Source of the DNA: Alphaproteobacteria bacterium
GTDB lineage: Bacteria > Pseudomonadota > Alphaproteobacteria > Bin65
Assembly: GCA_022819985.1 (NCBI GenBank)
Contig: JAJEGH010000008.1
Location: 62,001-126,000 of the forward strand
Length of the DNA stretch: 64,000 nt
Reading direction: 5' to 3'
Position 1 is the first letter of the stretch, and every line of letters starts with the position of its first letter. The notes under the pieces were generated by a model. That model saw only the letters and a list, made by a program, of their open reading frames with translations, made no database searches and was not told where the DNA came from. A program made the translations under genes and the position numbers. Shown one piece after another: positions 25,392 to 34,457 of this stretch.

Positions 25392-26240
25392 ATGAACGGC
25401 CCTTCGACGGCGAAGGCGCCGGTTTCTCCCGGCGCCGTCCTGCCGGACCCGGACGATCCCGCGCTCTCCGAGGCCGTCGCCGGCATCGACGAGACCGGCG
25501 CGCCGGTGGAGACGCGCGTCGCCGTCGAGCGTCCGCTCACCCTGTTCCTGAACCGGCAGGAAATCGTCACCGTGATGACGATCGGCGACCGGCCGGACTG
25601 GCTCGCGGTCGGCTATCTGAAGAACCAGCACATGCTGCGCGACGACGACCGGATCGTCGCCATCGAGCATGACGGGGACCTCGGCGCCGTCGTGGTCCGG
25701 ACCGAACGGGAAACCGACTACGAGGAAAAGCTGCAGAAGAAGGTCCGGACTTCGGGCTGTGCCCAGGGCACCGTGTTCGGCGACCTGATGGAAAATTTCG
25801 AGGGCATCGGGCTCTCGGGCACGGCGCGCATCCGGACGTCCTGGCTCTATGCCCTGATGAAGGCGATCAACACGACGCCGAGCCTGTATCTCGCCGCCGG
25901 CGCGATTCACGGCTGCGTGCTGTGCCGGGAGGACCGGGTGCTGCTCTACATGGAGGATGTCGGGCGCCACAACGCGGTCGACAAGATTGCCGGCTACATG
26001 GCGCTCAACGGCATCGAGCCGGACGACAAGATCTTCTACACGACCGGCCGGCTGACCAGCGAGATGGTGATCAAATGCGTCCAGATGCGCATTCCGATCC
26101 TGGTCTCGCGTTCCGGCTTCTCGGCCTGGGGCGTCGATCTCGCGCGCCAGGCCGGACTCACCCTGATCGGCCGCGCCCGCGGCAAGCGCTTCGTCGCTCT
26201 CTCCGGCCAGGAACGGATCGTGTTCGATGCGGAAGATTGA
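25392..26240 (+). CDS. fdhD: FdhD, formate dehydrogenase sulfurtransferase
   Basis: FdhD binds Mo-bis-MGD and transfers sulfur from IscS to the cofactor of formate dehydrogenases. The 282-residue product starts at 25392 ([14 protein letters not shown]). It has [29 protein letters not shown], the cysteine loop [42 protein letters not shown] and the end segment [28 protein letters not shown]. No formate dehydrogenase gene lies in the window, so its client is elsewhere. Confidence 0.94.
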   Translation: MNGPSTAKAPVSPGAVLPDPDDPALSEAVAGIDETGAPVETRVAVERPLTLFLNRQEIVTVMTIGDRPDWLAVGYLKNQHMLRDDDRIVAIEHDGDLGAVVVRTERETDYEEKLQKKVRTSGCAQGTVFGDLMENFEGIGLSGTARIRTSWLYALMKAINTTPSLYLAAGAIHGCVLCREDRVLLYMEDVGRHNAVDKIAGYMALNGIEPDDKIFYTTGRLTSEMVIKCVQMRIPILVSRSGFSAWGVDLARQAGLTLIGRARGKRFVALSGQERIVFDAED

Positions 26241-26320
26241 GCGGCATGGGCGACCGGCAGAGACATTGCCCGGGGCGCGACGTGCCAATCCGACTCGCCT
26301 GAACGACGTGAGGGTTTGAA

Positions 26321-27094
26321 ATGGAAAAGAAACCGGTTTGCCTCGTGATCGGCGCCGGCGCCGGGATCGGCGGCCATGTCGGCAAAAGATTCGCCCGGGC
26401 GGGATACCATTCGGTGCTGTGCCGGCGAAGCGACGCAGAAGGTCTCGCGAAACTGGTCGAAGCCATCGAAGGCGAGGGCGGCAGCGCCTCCGGTTTTCTG
26501 CTGAACGCGGTGGAGCCCGGCAGCATCGAGGAGCGTATCGCCGCCGTCGAAGCCGACATCGGCCCCATCGACGTCGCGGTCTACAATCTGGGCGCCCAGA
26601 TCGGCGACCGCGCGCTTGCCGATACCAGCGAGAAGGCCTTCGAGATGGGCTGGCGCCTCGCTACCTTCGGCCTGTTCCGCACGGCGCGCGCCGTTTGCCC
26701 CCTGATGGCGGAACGGGGCTCCGGCACGCTGCTCGCGACCTCCGCCACGGCGGCCGTGCGCGGCAACAAGGGCCAGCACAGCCATGCGGCGGCGATGGGC
26801 GGCCGGCGCATGCTCTGCCAGTCGCTCAATGCCGAGTTCGGCCCCCAGGGTATCCATGTCGCGCATATCGTGATCGACGGCCCGGTCGACGCGCCCGATA
26901 CGCTGGGCCGGATGCTCGGCCCCGAAGCGTTCCGGAAACTGCGCGAAACCCGCGGCATGGAGCATGACGGCCTGCTGTTGCCGGCCGAAGTCGCCGAGAC
27001 CTACTACCATTTGTCCCGGCAGCACCGGTCCGCCTGGACCCATGAAATCGACCTCCGGCCGTTCTCGGCGCTGCCCTGGTGGAACCACCGATGA
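26321..27094 (+). CDS. SDR-family protein with altered catalytic motif
   Basis: A 257-residue Rossmann protein of the short-chain dehydrogenase superfamily. The cofactor motif is [21 protein letters not shown] and the NNAG-equivalent is YNLGAQ. The catalytic Ser region [10 protein letters not shown] is present, but at the usual Tyr-x3-Lys the sequence reads [15 protein letters not shown], so the Tyr and Lys appear replaced by His and Met. Either it uses a different chemistry or it is a binding protein. A GST gene overlaps its stop by 4 bp, which suggests a common pathway, perhaps glutathione adduct processing. Confidence 0.85.
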   Translation: MEKKPVCLVIGAGAGIGGHVGKRFARAGYHSVLCRRSDAEGLAKLVEAIEGEGGSASGFLLNAVEPGSIEERIAAVEADIGPIDVAVYNLGAQIGDRALADTSEKAFEMGWRLATFGLFRTARAVCPLMAERGSGTLLATSATAAVRGNKGQHSHAAAMGGRRMLCQSLNAEFGPQGIHVAHIVIDGPVDAPDTLGRMLGPEAFRKLRETRGMEHDGLLLPAEVAETYYHLSRQHRSAWTHEIDLRPFSALPWWNHR

Positions 27095-27738
27095 GCGACC
27101 TCGCCATGAAGCTGTATATGGTGCCGCTGGCGCCCAACCCGACGAAGGTCATGCTCTACATTGCCGAGCGCGCCGCAGCGGGCGCGGACCTGCCGGTCGA
27201 GCAGATCGTGGTGAACACGCTCAAGGGCCGCCACAGGGAGCCCGAACATCTGGCGCGCAACCCCTTCGGCACGCTGCCGGTGCTGGAGCTCGAAGACGGC
27301 GCGCACCTGATCGAATCGCTCGCCATCGTCGAATATCTGGAGGACCGGTTTCCCGGCGGCGCGCTGCGCGAGGCGGATGTCGAGCGTCGTGCGCGATCCC
27401 GCGATTTGGAGCGCGTCGTCGATCTGCGCATCGCCATGCCGATGTCGAACTACGTTCACGCCGCGAAGTCGCCGCTCGGGCTGCCGCCCGATCCCGTCAA
27501 GGCCGCGGCGATCGAGGAGAGCCTTCAGGCGCCGCTGGACTATCTCGAAACGTCGATGGACGACGGCCGCCCGCTGTTGACGGGAGAGCGGGTCGCCATC
27601 GCCGACTGCACGATGCAGGCCGCGCTGCAGTTCCTCCGTTTCATCGAAGCCGACCTGCTCGGCGACCGCCCGAACCTGCGCGCCTGGGATGCCCGGTACC
27701 GGGAGCGGCAGGCGGCCCGGCAGGTTCTGAAATGGTGA
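27091..27738 (+). CDS. Glutathione S-transferase family protein
   Basis: A 215-residue GST starting at 27091 in the ATGA overlap with the SDR gene ([29 protein letters not shown]). The N-terminal thioredoxin fold has the cis-Pro GTLPVLELEDG and the ESLAIVEYLEDRFPG motif that binds the gamma-glutamyl part of glutathione. The C-terminal helical domain contains the ERVAIADCTMQAALQF N-capping box. The substrate is unknown. It is co-transcribed with the SDR. Confidence 0.92.
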   Translation: MSDLAMKLYMVPLAPNPTKVMLYIAERAAAGADLPVEQIVVNTLKGRHREPEHLARNPFGTLPVLELEDGAHLIESLAIVEYLEDRFPGGALREADVERRARSRDLERVVDLRIAMPMSNYVHAAKSPLGLPPDPVKAAAIEESLQAPLDYLETSMDDGRPLLTGERVAIADCTMQAALQFLRFIEADLLGDRPNLRAWDARYRERQAARQVLKW

Positions 27739-27777
27739 TCGGGAGCCGGGGGTTTACAATTCATTTCGGGCCGTCGC

Positions 27778-27825
27778 TTGATTTCCGCGTATTCTGACGC
27801 TATATTGCGTAAGTCCATGCGGAAA
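27778..27825 (+). promoter_or_regulatory. Promoter with nested inverted repeats for the MbcA/RES module
   Basis: TTGATT (27778-27783), a 17-nt spacer and TATATT (27801-27806) form a good sigma-70 promoter about 30 bp before the GTG at 27837. Inverted arms TTTCCGC (27782-27788) and GCGGAAA (27819-27825) flank the -10, and ACGC/GCGT immediately bracket it (27797-27810). This geometry fits autorepression by the antitoxin complex (inference). Confidence 0.55.
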
Positions 27826-27836
27826 GTTGGAAGACC

Positions 27837-28187
27837 GTGACGCTCGTGCAATATGCCGAAAACGGCCTGTTTGCGCCGAAGAAGATCGCGGCGGCGCTGC
27901 GCACCACGAGTGACGAACTCGCGCGCACCGTCGGCCTCGGCCGGGATGCTGTCCAGCGCAAGGACCGGATACCCTCGGCCAAGACCCAGCGGCGCCTGCG
28001 CGAGATGGTCGAGATCGTCAACAAGGTCGAACCGCGCTTCGGCTCGGCACTGATCGCCTATGCCTGGTTCCGCTCGGAACCGTTGCCAGGCTTCGGCGGC
28101 CGGACGGCCATGCAACTCGTCCGCGCCGGCCAGGCCGAGCTGGTTCTGGACTATATCGATGCTGTCGATGCCGGCGTCCACGCGTGA
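27837..28187 (+). CDS. Xre/MbcA/ParS-family antitoxin
   Basis: A 116-residue antitoxin from GTG 27837. The N-terminal helix-turn-helix is recognisable in FAPKKIAAALRTTSDELARTVGLGRDAVQRKDRIPSAKTQRRLREMVEIVNKV. The C-terminal toxin-binding (DUF2384) domain has FGSALIAYAWFRSEPLPGFGGRTAMQLVRAGQAELVLDYIDAVDAGVHA. The pair with a RES-domain gene overlapping by 4 bp (GTGA) is the classic MbcA-MbcT/Xre-RES arrangement. It should both bind the toxin active site and repress its own promoter. Confidence 0.93.
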   Translation: MTLVQYAENGLFAPKKIAAALRTTSDELARTVGLGRDAVQRKDRIPSAKTQRRLREMVEIVNKVEPRFGSALIAYAWFRSEPLPGFGGRTAMQLVRAGQAELVLDYIDAVDAGVHA

Positions 28188-28690
28188 GTGAGTTCCGCTA
28201 CCGCGGCCTCCTGTATCGCGCACTCAACCCGGTCTTCGCTCGCGAGCCGCTCTCCGGCCGCGGCGCGGCGCTGTATGGCGGGCGGTTCAACCGGAAGGGA
28301 ACGGAAACCCTCTACACCGCCCTCGCCCCCGAGACGGCAATTCGCGAGGCCAATCAGGTCGGCCATCTCCAGCCGACGTTGCTGCTGGCTTACGAAGCCG
28401 ACATCCATCCGATTTTCGATACGCGCGATCCGGACGCCCTGGCTGACCGGTTGATGACGGAAGACGAAATCGGCGATCCGGGCTGGCGGCTGAAGATGAA
28501 TGCAGGCGAAAGCGTACCGACCCAGGAGTTTGCAACGAAACTACGGGAAGAGGGTTATGCCGGCCTGCTCGTCCGGAGCTTCGCGTCCGGCACGACGCCC
28601 GCCGATCTCAATCTGGTGCTGTGGCGATGGAACGCGGGCGGGGAGGACCGCCTCTCGGTTATCGACGACGAGAAGCGACTTCTGCGTTGA
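28184..28690 (+). CDS. RES-domain toxin (NAD+ phosphorylase-type)
   Basis: A 168-residue RES-domain protein starting at GTG 28184. The R-E-S motif positions are visible: Arg in FRYRGLLYRALNP, Glu in GGRFNRKGTETLYTALAPETAIREANQV, and Ser in AGLLVRSFASGTTPADLNLVLWRW. Known RES toxins (MbcT, ParT) degrade NAD+ or ADP-ribosylate a target. All key residues appear intact. A bidirectional terminator follows directly. Confidence 0.93.
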   Translation: MSEFRYRGLLYRALNPVFAREPLSGRGAALYGGRFNRKGTETLYTALAPETAIREANQVGHLQPTLLLAYEADIHPIFDTRDPDALADRLMTEDEIGDPGWRLKMNAGESVPTQEFATKLREEGYAGLLVRSFASGTTPADLNLVLWRWNAGGEDRLSVIDDEKRLLR

Positions 28691-28692
28691 AC

Positions 28693-28723
28693 GGAAAAGG
28701 GCCCGGCGAACCGGGCCCTTTCC
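28693..28723. terminator. Bidirectional intrinsic terminator between RES and BMP genes
   Basis: AAAGGGCCCGG (28696-28706), loop CGAA, CCGGGCCCTTT (28711-28721): an 11-bp perfect stem flanked by A and T runs. It lies between two convergent genes and can serve both strands. Confidence 0.85.
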
Positions 28724-28747
28724 TTGTCTGTGCAGGTATCGGGCGCC

Positions 28748-29833
28748 TTATTTCGGCAGCGAGCCCTCGATGCCCTGGACGTAGAAGTTCATCCCGGCAA
28801 GCAGGCCGTCACCGGCCTTCTCACCGGCTTTCAGGAACGGCTTGCCGTCCTGCTTGTTCAGCGGTCCGGTAAAGGGATGGAACTTGCCGCCGGCGATATC
28901 GGCCCGGACTTTCTCAGCCTGTTTCCTGACGTCGGCCGGAATGCGGCTGTGCACGCTGGCGATCGTCAACATGCCGGCCCCGATGCCGCCCCAGGTGTCG
29001 GTCGACTTCCAGGTGCCGTCCATCGCCGCCTTGACCCGCGCGACATAGTAGGGACCCCAGTCGTTCACCGCGGCGGCCAGCTGGGCCTTGGGACCGAAGG
29101 CTTTCATGTTCGAAGCCTGGCCGATGGCGCTGATGCCGCGCTGCTCGGCCAGCTTCATGGCGGCCGGCGAATCGGTATGCTGGAAGATCACGTCGGCGCC
29201 CTGGTCCGCCAGCGCCTTGGCGGCGTCGGCTTCCTTGCCGGGATCGAACCAAGTGCTGACCCAGACGATCTTGAACTTGACCTTCGGGTTGACCGATTTC
29301 GCACCCAGATAGGCCGCGTTGATGCCCCGCACCACTTCCGGGATCGGGAAGGACGCGATGTAGCCGACGGTGTTCGATTTGGTCATCCTGCCGGCGATCA
29401 CGCCGTTTACATACCGGCCTTCGTAATAGCGGATGTTGTACGTCGCGACATTCTTCGCCCGCTTGAAACCGGAACAATGTTCGAATTTGACCTTCGGGAA
29501 CTGTTTGGCGACCTTGATCGTCGGGTTCATGAAGCCGAAGGACGTCGTAAAGATGATGTCGTGACCCTGCTGGGCGAGCTGCCGGGTTACCCGCTCGGCA
29601 TCCGGGCCCTCGGGAACGTTCTCGACATGGGTGGTTTCGACTTTGTCGCCGAAGGCCTTCTTGACCGCCAGCAGGCCCTGATGGTGCTGATAGGACCAGC
29701 CGTGGTCGCCGATCGGGCCGACATAAACGAAGCCGACCTTCATTTTCTTGGCCTGGACGGCGGCCGGTGCTGCAACGAACGCAGCGGCAGCCAAAGCGGC
29801 CACGGTGAGCCTGGTGAACGATTGATACCTCAT
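28748..29833 (-). CDS. BMP-family ABC transporter substrate-binding protein
   Basis: A 361-residue periplasmic binding protein. The signal peptide is MRYQSFTRLTVAALAAAAFVAAPAAVQAKK; the mature protein begins MKVGFVYVGPIGDHGWSYQHHQGLLAVKKAFG and has the BMP/PnrA layout (DIIFTTSFGFMNP, HCSGFKRAKNVATYNIRYYEGRYVNGVIAG). BMP proteins bind nucleosides or purines. It ends an operon that includes its own ABC permeases and ATPase and xanthine dehydrogenase, so a purine base or nucleoside ligand is the best inference. Confidence 0.92.
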   Translation of the reverse strand: MRYQSFTRLTVAALAAAAFVAAPAAVQAKKMKVGFVYVGPIGDHGWSYQHHQGLLAVKKAFGDKVETTHVENVPEGPDAERVTRQLAQQGHDIIFTTSFGFMNPTIKVAKQFPKVKFEHCSGFKRAKNVATYNIRYYEGRYVNGVIAGRMTKSNTVGYIASFPIPEVVRGINAAYLGAKSVNPKVKFKIVWVSTWFDPGKEADAAKALADQGADVIFQHTDSPAAMKLAEQRGISAIGQASNMKAFGPKAQLAAAVNDWGPYYVARVKAAMDGTWKSTDTWGGIGAGMLTIASVHSRIPADVRKQAEKVRADIAGGKFHPFTGPLNKQDGKPFLKAGEKAGDGLLAGMNFYVQGIEGSLPK

Positions 29834-29885
29834 CGGGTGCCTCCCCTTAATCTGGTTGAAAAGTTTGAGGTTGCGGACCGGCGGC

Positions 29886-30806
29886 TCAGGTCGCCGCGCG
29901 GAAGGGCTGGGTCAGACAGGCCGGTGCGTTCAGCTTCACCTTCAGCCGGTCGCTGGAAATGATCACCAGTACCGCGATAGTCGCCAGATAGGGGAGCATC
30001 GAGAGATACTGAGCTTCCACCTTAACACCGAAACCCTGGCTGTGCAGTTGCAGAATCGTGATTCCGCCGAAGAGATAGGCGCCGAGCAGCGCCCGGCCCG
30101 GCCGCCACGCGGCAAAGACGACCAGCGCAAGCGCGATCCAGCCGCGGCCCGCGGTCATGCCCTCCGCCCAGAACGGCGTCTGTACGACCGAGAGATAGGC
30201 CCCGCCCAGCCCGGCGCAGGCGCCGCCGAACATCAGGGCGAGATAGCGGTAGAGGACGACCGGATAACCGATGGCGTGGGCGGCGTCGTGATTCTCCCCG
30301 ATCGCCCGGACGATCAGACCGCCGCGCGTCTTTCGGAAAAACCAGGAGACGCCGACGACAAGCAGGATCGAGAGGTAGACGAGATAATCCTGGCCGAACA
30401 GCAGCTTGCCGACCAGCGGCAGGTCGCTCAGCACCGGCAGGTCGAGCCGCGGGAAATTGCCGGCGGCCTTGCCTGAATAGTCCTGCCCCCACAGGGCGGC
30501 GAGGCCGAGGCCGAACATGGTGAGCGCCAGCCCGGTTGCGACCTGGTTGGCGAACAGGGTCTGGGTGAGGAAACCGAACAGCAGCGCCATCAGCGCGCCG
30601 GCCGCGATGGCTGAAATTACGCCTGCCAGATAGTTGCCGGACTCGATGGTGACCGAGAAACCGGCAATCGCGCCGACGATCATCATGCCCTCGACGCCGA
30701 GGTTCAACACGCCGGATTTCTCGACGACCAGCTCGCCGATGGCGGCGAACACCAGCGGCGTCGCCGCGATGACGATTCCGAGCAGGATGTTGACGACCAG
30801 TTCCAT
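29886..30806 (-). CDS. ABC transporter permease (nucleoside/purine type), second permease
   Basis: A 306-residue inner-membrane permease of the BPD_transp_2 (LivH/NupP-like) family with about eight hydrophobic helices. The N terminus NILLGIVIAATPLVFAAIGELVVEKSGVLNLGVEGMMIVGAIAGF and KTRGGLIVRAIGENHDAAHAIGYPV are typical of nucleoside permeases. It starts 7 bp after the first permease gene and precedes the BMP gene by 52 bp. Confidence 0.92.
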   Translation of the reverse strand: MELVVNILLGIVIAATPLVFAAIGELVVEKSGVLNLGVEGMMIVGAIAGFSVTIESGNYLAGVISAIAAGALMALLFGFLTQTLFANQVATGLALTMFGLGLAALWGQDYSGKAAGNFPRLDLPVLSDLPLVGKLLFGQDYLVYLSILLVVGVSWFFRKTRGGLIVRAIGENHDAAHAIGYPVVLYRYLALMFGGACAGLGGAYLSVVQTPFWAEGMTAGRGWIALALVVFAAWRPGRALLGAYLFGGITILQLHSQGFGVKVEAQYLSMLPYLATIAVLVIISSDRLKVKLNAPACLTQPFRAAT

Positions 30807-30813
30807 GCCGCCT

Positions 30814-31884
30814 TCACCCGTGAACCGTGCGCGGAATCCAGCGCACCCGCGAGCCGACCAGCACGTCCATCGCCAGCAGGAAGAACAGCAGCATGCCCTG
30901 GAATACCCGGGTCGTCGCGCTCGGCAGGCTCATGGCGATCTGCGCCGCCTCGCCGCCGATATAGGTCAGCGCCATTAGCAGCCCGCCGAGCAGGATGCCG
31001 AAGGGATGCAAGCGGCCGAGAAACGCCACGATGATTGCTGTGAAGCCATAGCCGATCGGCAGTGCCGGGACGAGCTGGCCGACCGGGCCGGCCGCCTCGG
31101 TCGTGCCGGCCAGTCCGGCGAGCGCGCCCGAGGTCAGCAGGCACATCCAGACGATGCGCTTTTCCGAATAGCCGGCGAACCGCGCCGCCAGCGGCGCTTG
31201 GCCCTGCACTTTGATCTGGAAGCCCAAAAGATGGCGTTCCATGAACAGCCAGGCGACGGCGATGGCCAGCAATGCCAGAATGAAGCCCACATGCGCGCGC
31301 GTGCCCTCGATCAGGATCGGCAGGATCATCGATTCGCTGAACAGGCGGCTCTCCGGGAAGTTCAGCCCTTCCGGATCGCGCAACGGTCCATGCACCAGCG
31401 CGCTTAACAACAGGATCGCGACATAAACCAGCATCAGGCTGGTCAGGATTTCGTTGGCGTTGAACCGGGTGCGCAGGAAGGCCGGGATTGCCGCCCAGGC
31501 CATGCCGCCCAGCATGCCGGCGATGCACATGAGCGGCATGATCCAGAGGCCGGCCGTTTCGTGCAGCGCCAGCGCCACGCTGCCGCCGGCCAGCGCGCCG
31601 GCGACGAATTGGCCCTCGGCGCCGATATTCCACACGCCGGCCCGGAAGCCCATCGCCAGCCCGGCGCCGATCAGGATCAGCGGCGTCGCCTTCACCGTGA
31701 GTTCAGCGAGCGCGTAGGTCTGGGTCAGCGGCTCGAAGAAGATCAGCCAGATTGCCCTGAACGGGTCCTTGCCGAGGATGGCGAACAGGACGAGGCCGGC
31801 GAGGATGGTGAGAACGACGGCAAAGACCGGCGTGAGCACCTGCATTGCCCTCGATGGCTCGCGCCGCGGCTCCAGCCTAAGCAT
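30814..31884 (-). CDS. ABC transporter permease (nucleoside/purine type), first permease
   Basis: A 356-residue permease with a longer N-terminal region. Family segments are LTVKATPLILIGAGLAMGFRAGVWNIGAEGQFVAGALAG and GQAPLAARFAGYSEKRIVWMCLLTSGALAGLAGTTEAAGPVGQL. It overlaps the ATPase gene stop by 8 bp. The two permeases together form the heterodimeric channel of a BMP-type importer. Confidence 0.92.
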   Translation of the reverse strand: MLRLEPRREPSRAMQVLTPVFAVVLTILAGLVLFAILGKDPFRAIWLIFFEPLTQTYALAELTVKATPLILIGAGLAMGFRAGVWNIGAEGQFVAGALAGGSVALALHETAGLWIMPLMCIAGMLGGMAWAAIPAFLRTRFNANEILTSLMLVYVAILLLSALVHGPLRDPEGLNFPESRLFSESMILPILIEGTRAHVGFILALLAIAVAWLFMERHLLGFQIKVQGQAPLAARFAGYSEKRIVWMCLLTSGALAGLAGTTEAAGPVGQLVPALPIGYGFTAIIVAFLGRLHPFGILLGGLLMALTYIGGEAAQIAMSLPSATTRVFQGMLLFFLLAMDVLVGSRVRWIPRTVHG

Positions 31885-33430
31885 GGGCAGGCTCCGCCGC
31901 TCCCAGCGTGTCCGGCCGGCCGCGCACCTGCCCGCCCATGCGCAGGCCGATCTGCTCGATCGTCAGTTCCTCTACCGGGTCGGCCGTAGAGAGCCGGCCG
32001 TTGGCGATTACGGCTATCCGGTCGCTGATCGCGAATAGCTCATCGAGATCCTGAGAAATGACCAGGACGGCCGTACCGTCCTTCGCAAGCTGGATCAGCG
32101 CCTCCTGAATGAAGGCGGCGGCGCCGGCGTCGACCCCCCAGGTCGGCTGCGAGGCGACCAGCACGCTGGGCTCCTGCATGATCTCGCGGCCGACGACGAA
32201 TTTCTGCAGGTTGCCGCCGGACAGGCTGCGCGCGGCATGGTCGACCCCCGCCGTCTTGACGCCGAACCGGGCGACGACATCGCCGGCATAGCGGGCCGCG
32301 CGCGGCAGATTGAGAAAGCTGTTGCGCGACAGGTTCTTGCGCATCCGGGCCGACAGGATGACGTTCTCGGTCAGCGACATGTCGGGCACGGCGGCGTGGC
32401 CCAGCCGTTCCTCGGGCACGAAACAGATGCCGGCCTTGCGGCGGCCGTGCGGCGGCAGGTGGCCCACCGGCCGCCCGTCCAACTGGATCGCCTCCCGCCG
32501 CTCGGCCCGGATCTCGCCGATCAACGCCGACATGAGCAGGGTCTGGCCGTTGCCCGCCACCCCGGCGATCCCGACGATCTCGCCGGACCGGACCTCCAGC
32601 CCGATATCGTCCAGGTCGGTGCCGAACTGCGTGTCCGACGCCATGGAAAGCCCGTCGAGGCGCAAACGGACCTCGCCGGGCGTGCGCCGGTCCGTTGCCG
32701 GCGGGGAGAGCGATTCCCCCAGCATCATTTCCGCGAGGCTTCGCGCGGTTTCCTCGCCCGGTGTGCAGGTCGCGACGACCCTGCCGCCCCGGAGGATGGT
32801 GGCGTGCTCGCACAGGACGCGGATTTCCTCCAGCTTGTGCGAAATATAGAGGATCGAGCAGCCCTCGCCGGCGAGCCGGCGCAGGGTCTCGAACAGGACC
32901 TCGACCTCCTGCGGCGTCAGGACCGAGGTCGGCTCGTCCATGATGATGAGTTGCGGATCCTGCAGCAGGCAGCGCACGATCTCGACGCGCTGGCGCTGGC
33001 CGACCGAAAGGTCGCCGACCATGAGGTCCGGGTCGAGCCGCAGGCCGTAGCGGGTCGAGACCTCGACGATCCGGCCGCGCAGATCGCCCTTCGCCAGCTC
33101 CGGCGCCATGCCGAGCGCGATGTTTTCCGCTACCGTCAACGCCTCGAACAGCGAGAAATGCTGGAAGATCATGCCGATGCCCTCGGCGCGCGCCTCCGAC
33201 GGCCGGTGCGGCGCGAAGGGCTTGCCGCGCAGGGTCATGGCGCCGGCATCGGGCCGCAGCACGCCGTAGATGATCTTCACCAGGGTGGACTTGCCGGCGC
33301 CGTTCTCGCCGAGCAGGGCGTGGATTTCGCCTTCGCCGACCCTGAACGATATGTCGTCGTTCGCCAGCACGCCCGGAAACGCCCTGGTGATGCCGTCGAG
33401 TTCGAGCAGGGGTTCAGGCATGCCGCTCAT
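31877..33430 (-). CDS. ABC transporter ATP-binding protein with two ABC domains
   Basis: A 517-residue tandem ABC ATPase like those of nucleoside and sugar importers. The first domain has Walker A GENGAGKST, signature LSVGQRQRVEI and Walker B LIIMDEPTSVL. The second has a degenerate Walker A-like GVAGNGQT, signature LSGGNLQKFVVGREI and a Walker B-like VASQPTWGVD. The degenerate second site is normal in this subfamily. The start may be 33430 or 33421; either overlaps the xdhC end. Confidence 0.92.
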   Translation of the reverse strand: MSGMPEPLLELDGITRAFPGVLANDDISFRVGEGEIHALLGENGAGKSTLVKIIYGVLRPDAGAMTLRGKPFAPHRPSEARAEGIGMIFQHFSLFEALTVAENIALGMAPELAKGDLRGRIVEVSTRYGLRLDPDLMVGDLSVGQRQRVEIVRCLLQDPQLIIMDEPTSVLTPQEVEVLFETLRRLAGEGCSILYISHKLEEIRVLCEHATILRGGRVVATCTPGEETARSLAEMMLGESLSPPATDRRTPGEVRLRLDGLSMASDTQFGTDLDDIGLEVRSGEIVGIAGVAGNGQTLLMSALIGEIRAERREAIQLDGRPVGHLPPHGRRKAGICFVPEERLGHAAVPDMSLTENVILSARMRKNLSRNSFLNLPRAARYAGDVVARFGVKTAGVDHAARSLSGGNLQKFVVGREIMQEPSVLVASQPTWGVDAGAAAFIQEALIQLAKDGTAVLVISQDLDELFAISDRIAVIANGRLSTADPVEELTIEQIGLRMGGQVRGRPDTLGAAEPAHA

Positions 33431-34457
33431 CCGCCCCGCTTACGGCGTCGGATGCGGCGAGTCGATGCAGAAGCTGCGCGGCGACCGTGACGGCAATCGT
33501 CGCAGGTTCCTTGCCGGGAATGCCCGGAACGCCGATCGGGCAGGTCAGCCGCGCCAGCGCGGCCTCGCCGAGACCGCCGTCGCGGAACCGCTTGAAGAAG
33601 CGCGCCCGCTTGGTCCCGGAGCCGATCAGCCCGGCGAATCCGAAGCGGTTATCGGCGAGCAGGGCGTAGCAGATGTCGTAATCCATCGCGTGGGAATAGG
33701 TCAGCACCAGATGGAACGCGCCGTCCGGCGCCGCGGCGGCGATACCGACCGGATCGCGCGTCGCGAGTTGCCGTACGCCGCCGGGAACGTCCGGCGGAAA
33801 GCGCGCTTCGTCGGTGTCGATCCAGGTCACGGCAAAGGGCAGCCCGTCCAGCGCCCGCACGATGGCGCGGCCGACATGGCCGGCGCCGTACAGGTAAAGC
33901 GGCGTGCCCGGCGGCTCGACGGGACGGATCAGCCAGCGTTCCTCCCCGGAGGTTCGGGCCGGGGTCAGCACGGTCGCGCGCGGCGCCTGTCCGGACAGGA
34001 TTTCCACAGCGGGTTTCGCCGCCGCGAAGGGCAGCGCCTTCGCCGCCTGCCGGCCGGTCACGATCTCCACCGGCGCCCCGCTCGACACGGGATGCAGGAA
34101 CAGGCCGCCGTCCGGTGCGGCGGGCTGCAAGCCTTCAAGTTCCTCCGGGCCGATCCGCTCGTAGAGCAGCCGCACGAAACCGCCGCAGCACTGCTCCAGG
34201 TCCGGGCCCAGGGGATAGTCGCGCAGGTCGCGCCGCCACGGGCCGGCCGGCGCGGCCAGCATGGCGCGCGCGGTCCGGGCCGCTTCCCATTCCAACCGGC
34301 CGCCGCCGACGGTGCCGGTCTGGCCCGTCCGGTCCACCAGCATCCAGGCGCCGGGCTCCCGGGGCGCGGAACCGTCGGCGGCGGCGACGATCACGGAGAC
34401 CAGTTCGCCGGCGGCGCCTGCCCGTTCGCGCACGGCATCGAGCCAGTCGCCTGTCAT
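33414..34457 (-). CDS. xdhC: XdhC-family molybdenum cofactor insertion protein
   Basis: XdhC binds Mo-cofactor, helps its sulfuration and inserts it into xanthine dehydrogenase. The 347-residue product has the N-terminal XdhC/CoxI domain (VSVIVAAADGSAPREPGAWMLVDRTGQTGTVGGGRLEWEA, CCGG) and a C-terminal Rossmann part (LYLYGAGHVGRAIVRALDGLPFAVTWIDTDEARFP, GLIGSGTKRARFFKRF, CPIGVPGIPGKEPATIAVTVAAQLL). The start at 34457 overlaps the xdhB stop by 4 bp. Order xdhA-xdhB-xdhC is standard. Confidence 0.94.
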   Translation of the reverse strand: MTGDWLDAVRERAGAAGELVSVIVAAADGSAPREPGAWMLVDRTGQTGTVGGGRLEWEAARTARAMLAAPAGPWRRDLRDYPLGPDLEQCCGGFVRLLYERIGPEELEGLQPAAPDGGLFLHPVSSGAPVEIVTGRQAAKALPFAAAKPAVEILSGQAPRATVLTPARTSGEERWLIRPVEPPGTPLYLYGAGHVGRAIVRALDGLPFAVTWIDTDEARFPPDVPGGVRQLATRDPVGIAAAAPDGAFHLVLTYSHAMDYDICYALLADNRFGFAGLIGSGTKRARFFKRFRDGGLGEAALARLTCPIGVPGIPGKEPATIAVTVAAQLLHRLAASDAVSGADERHA

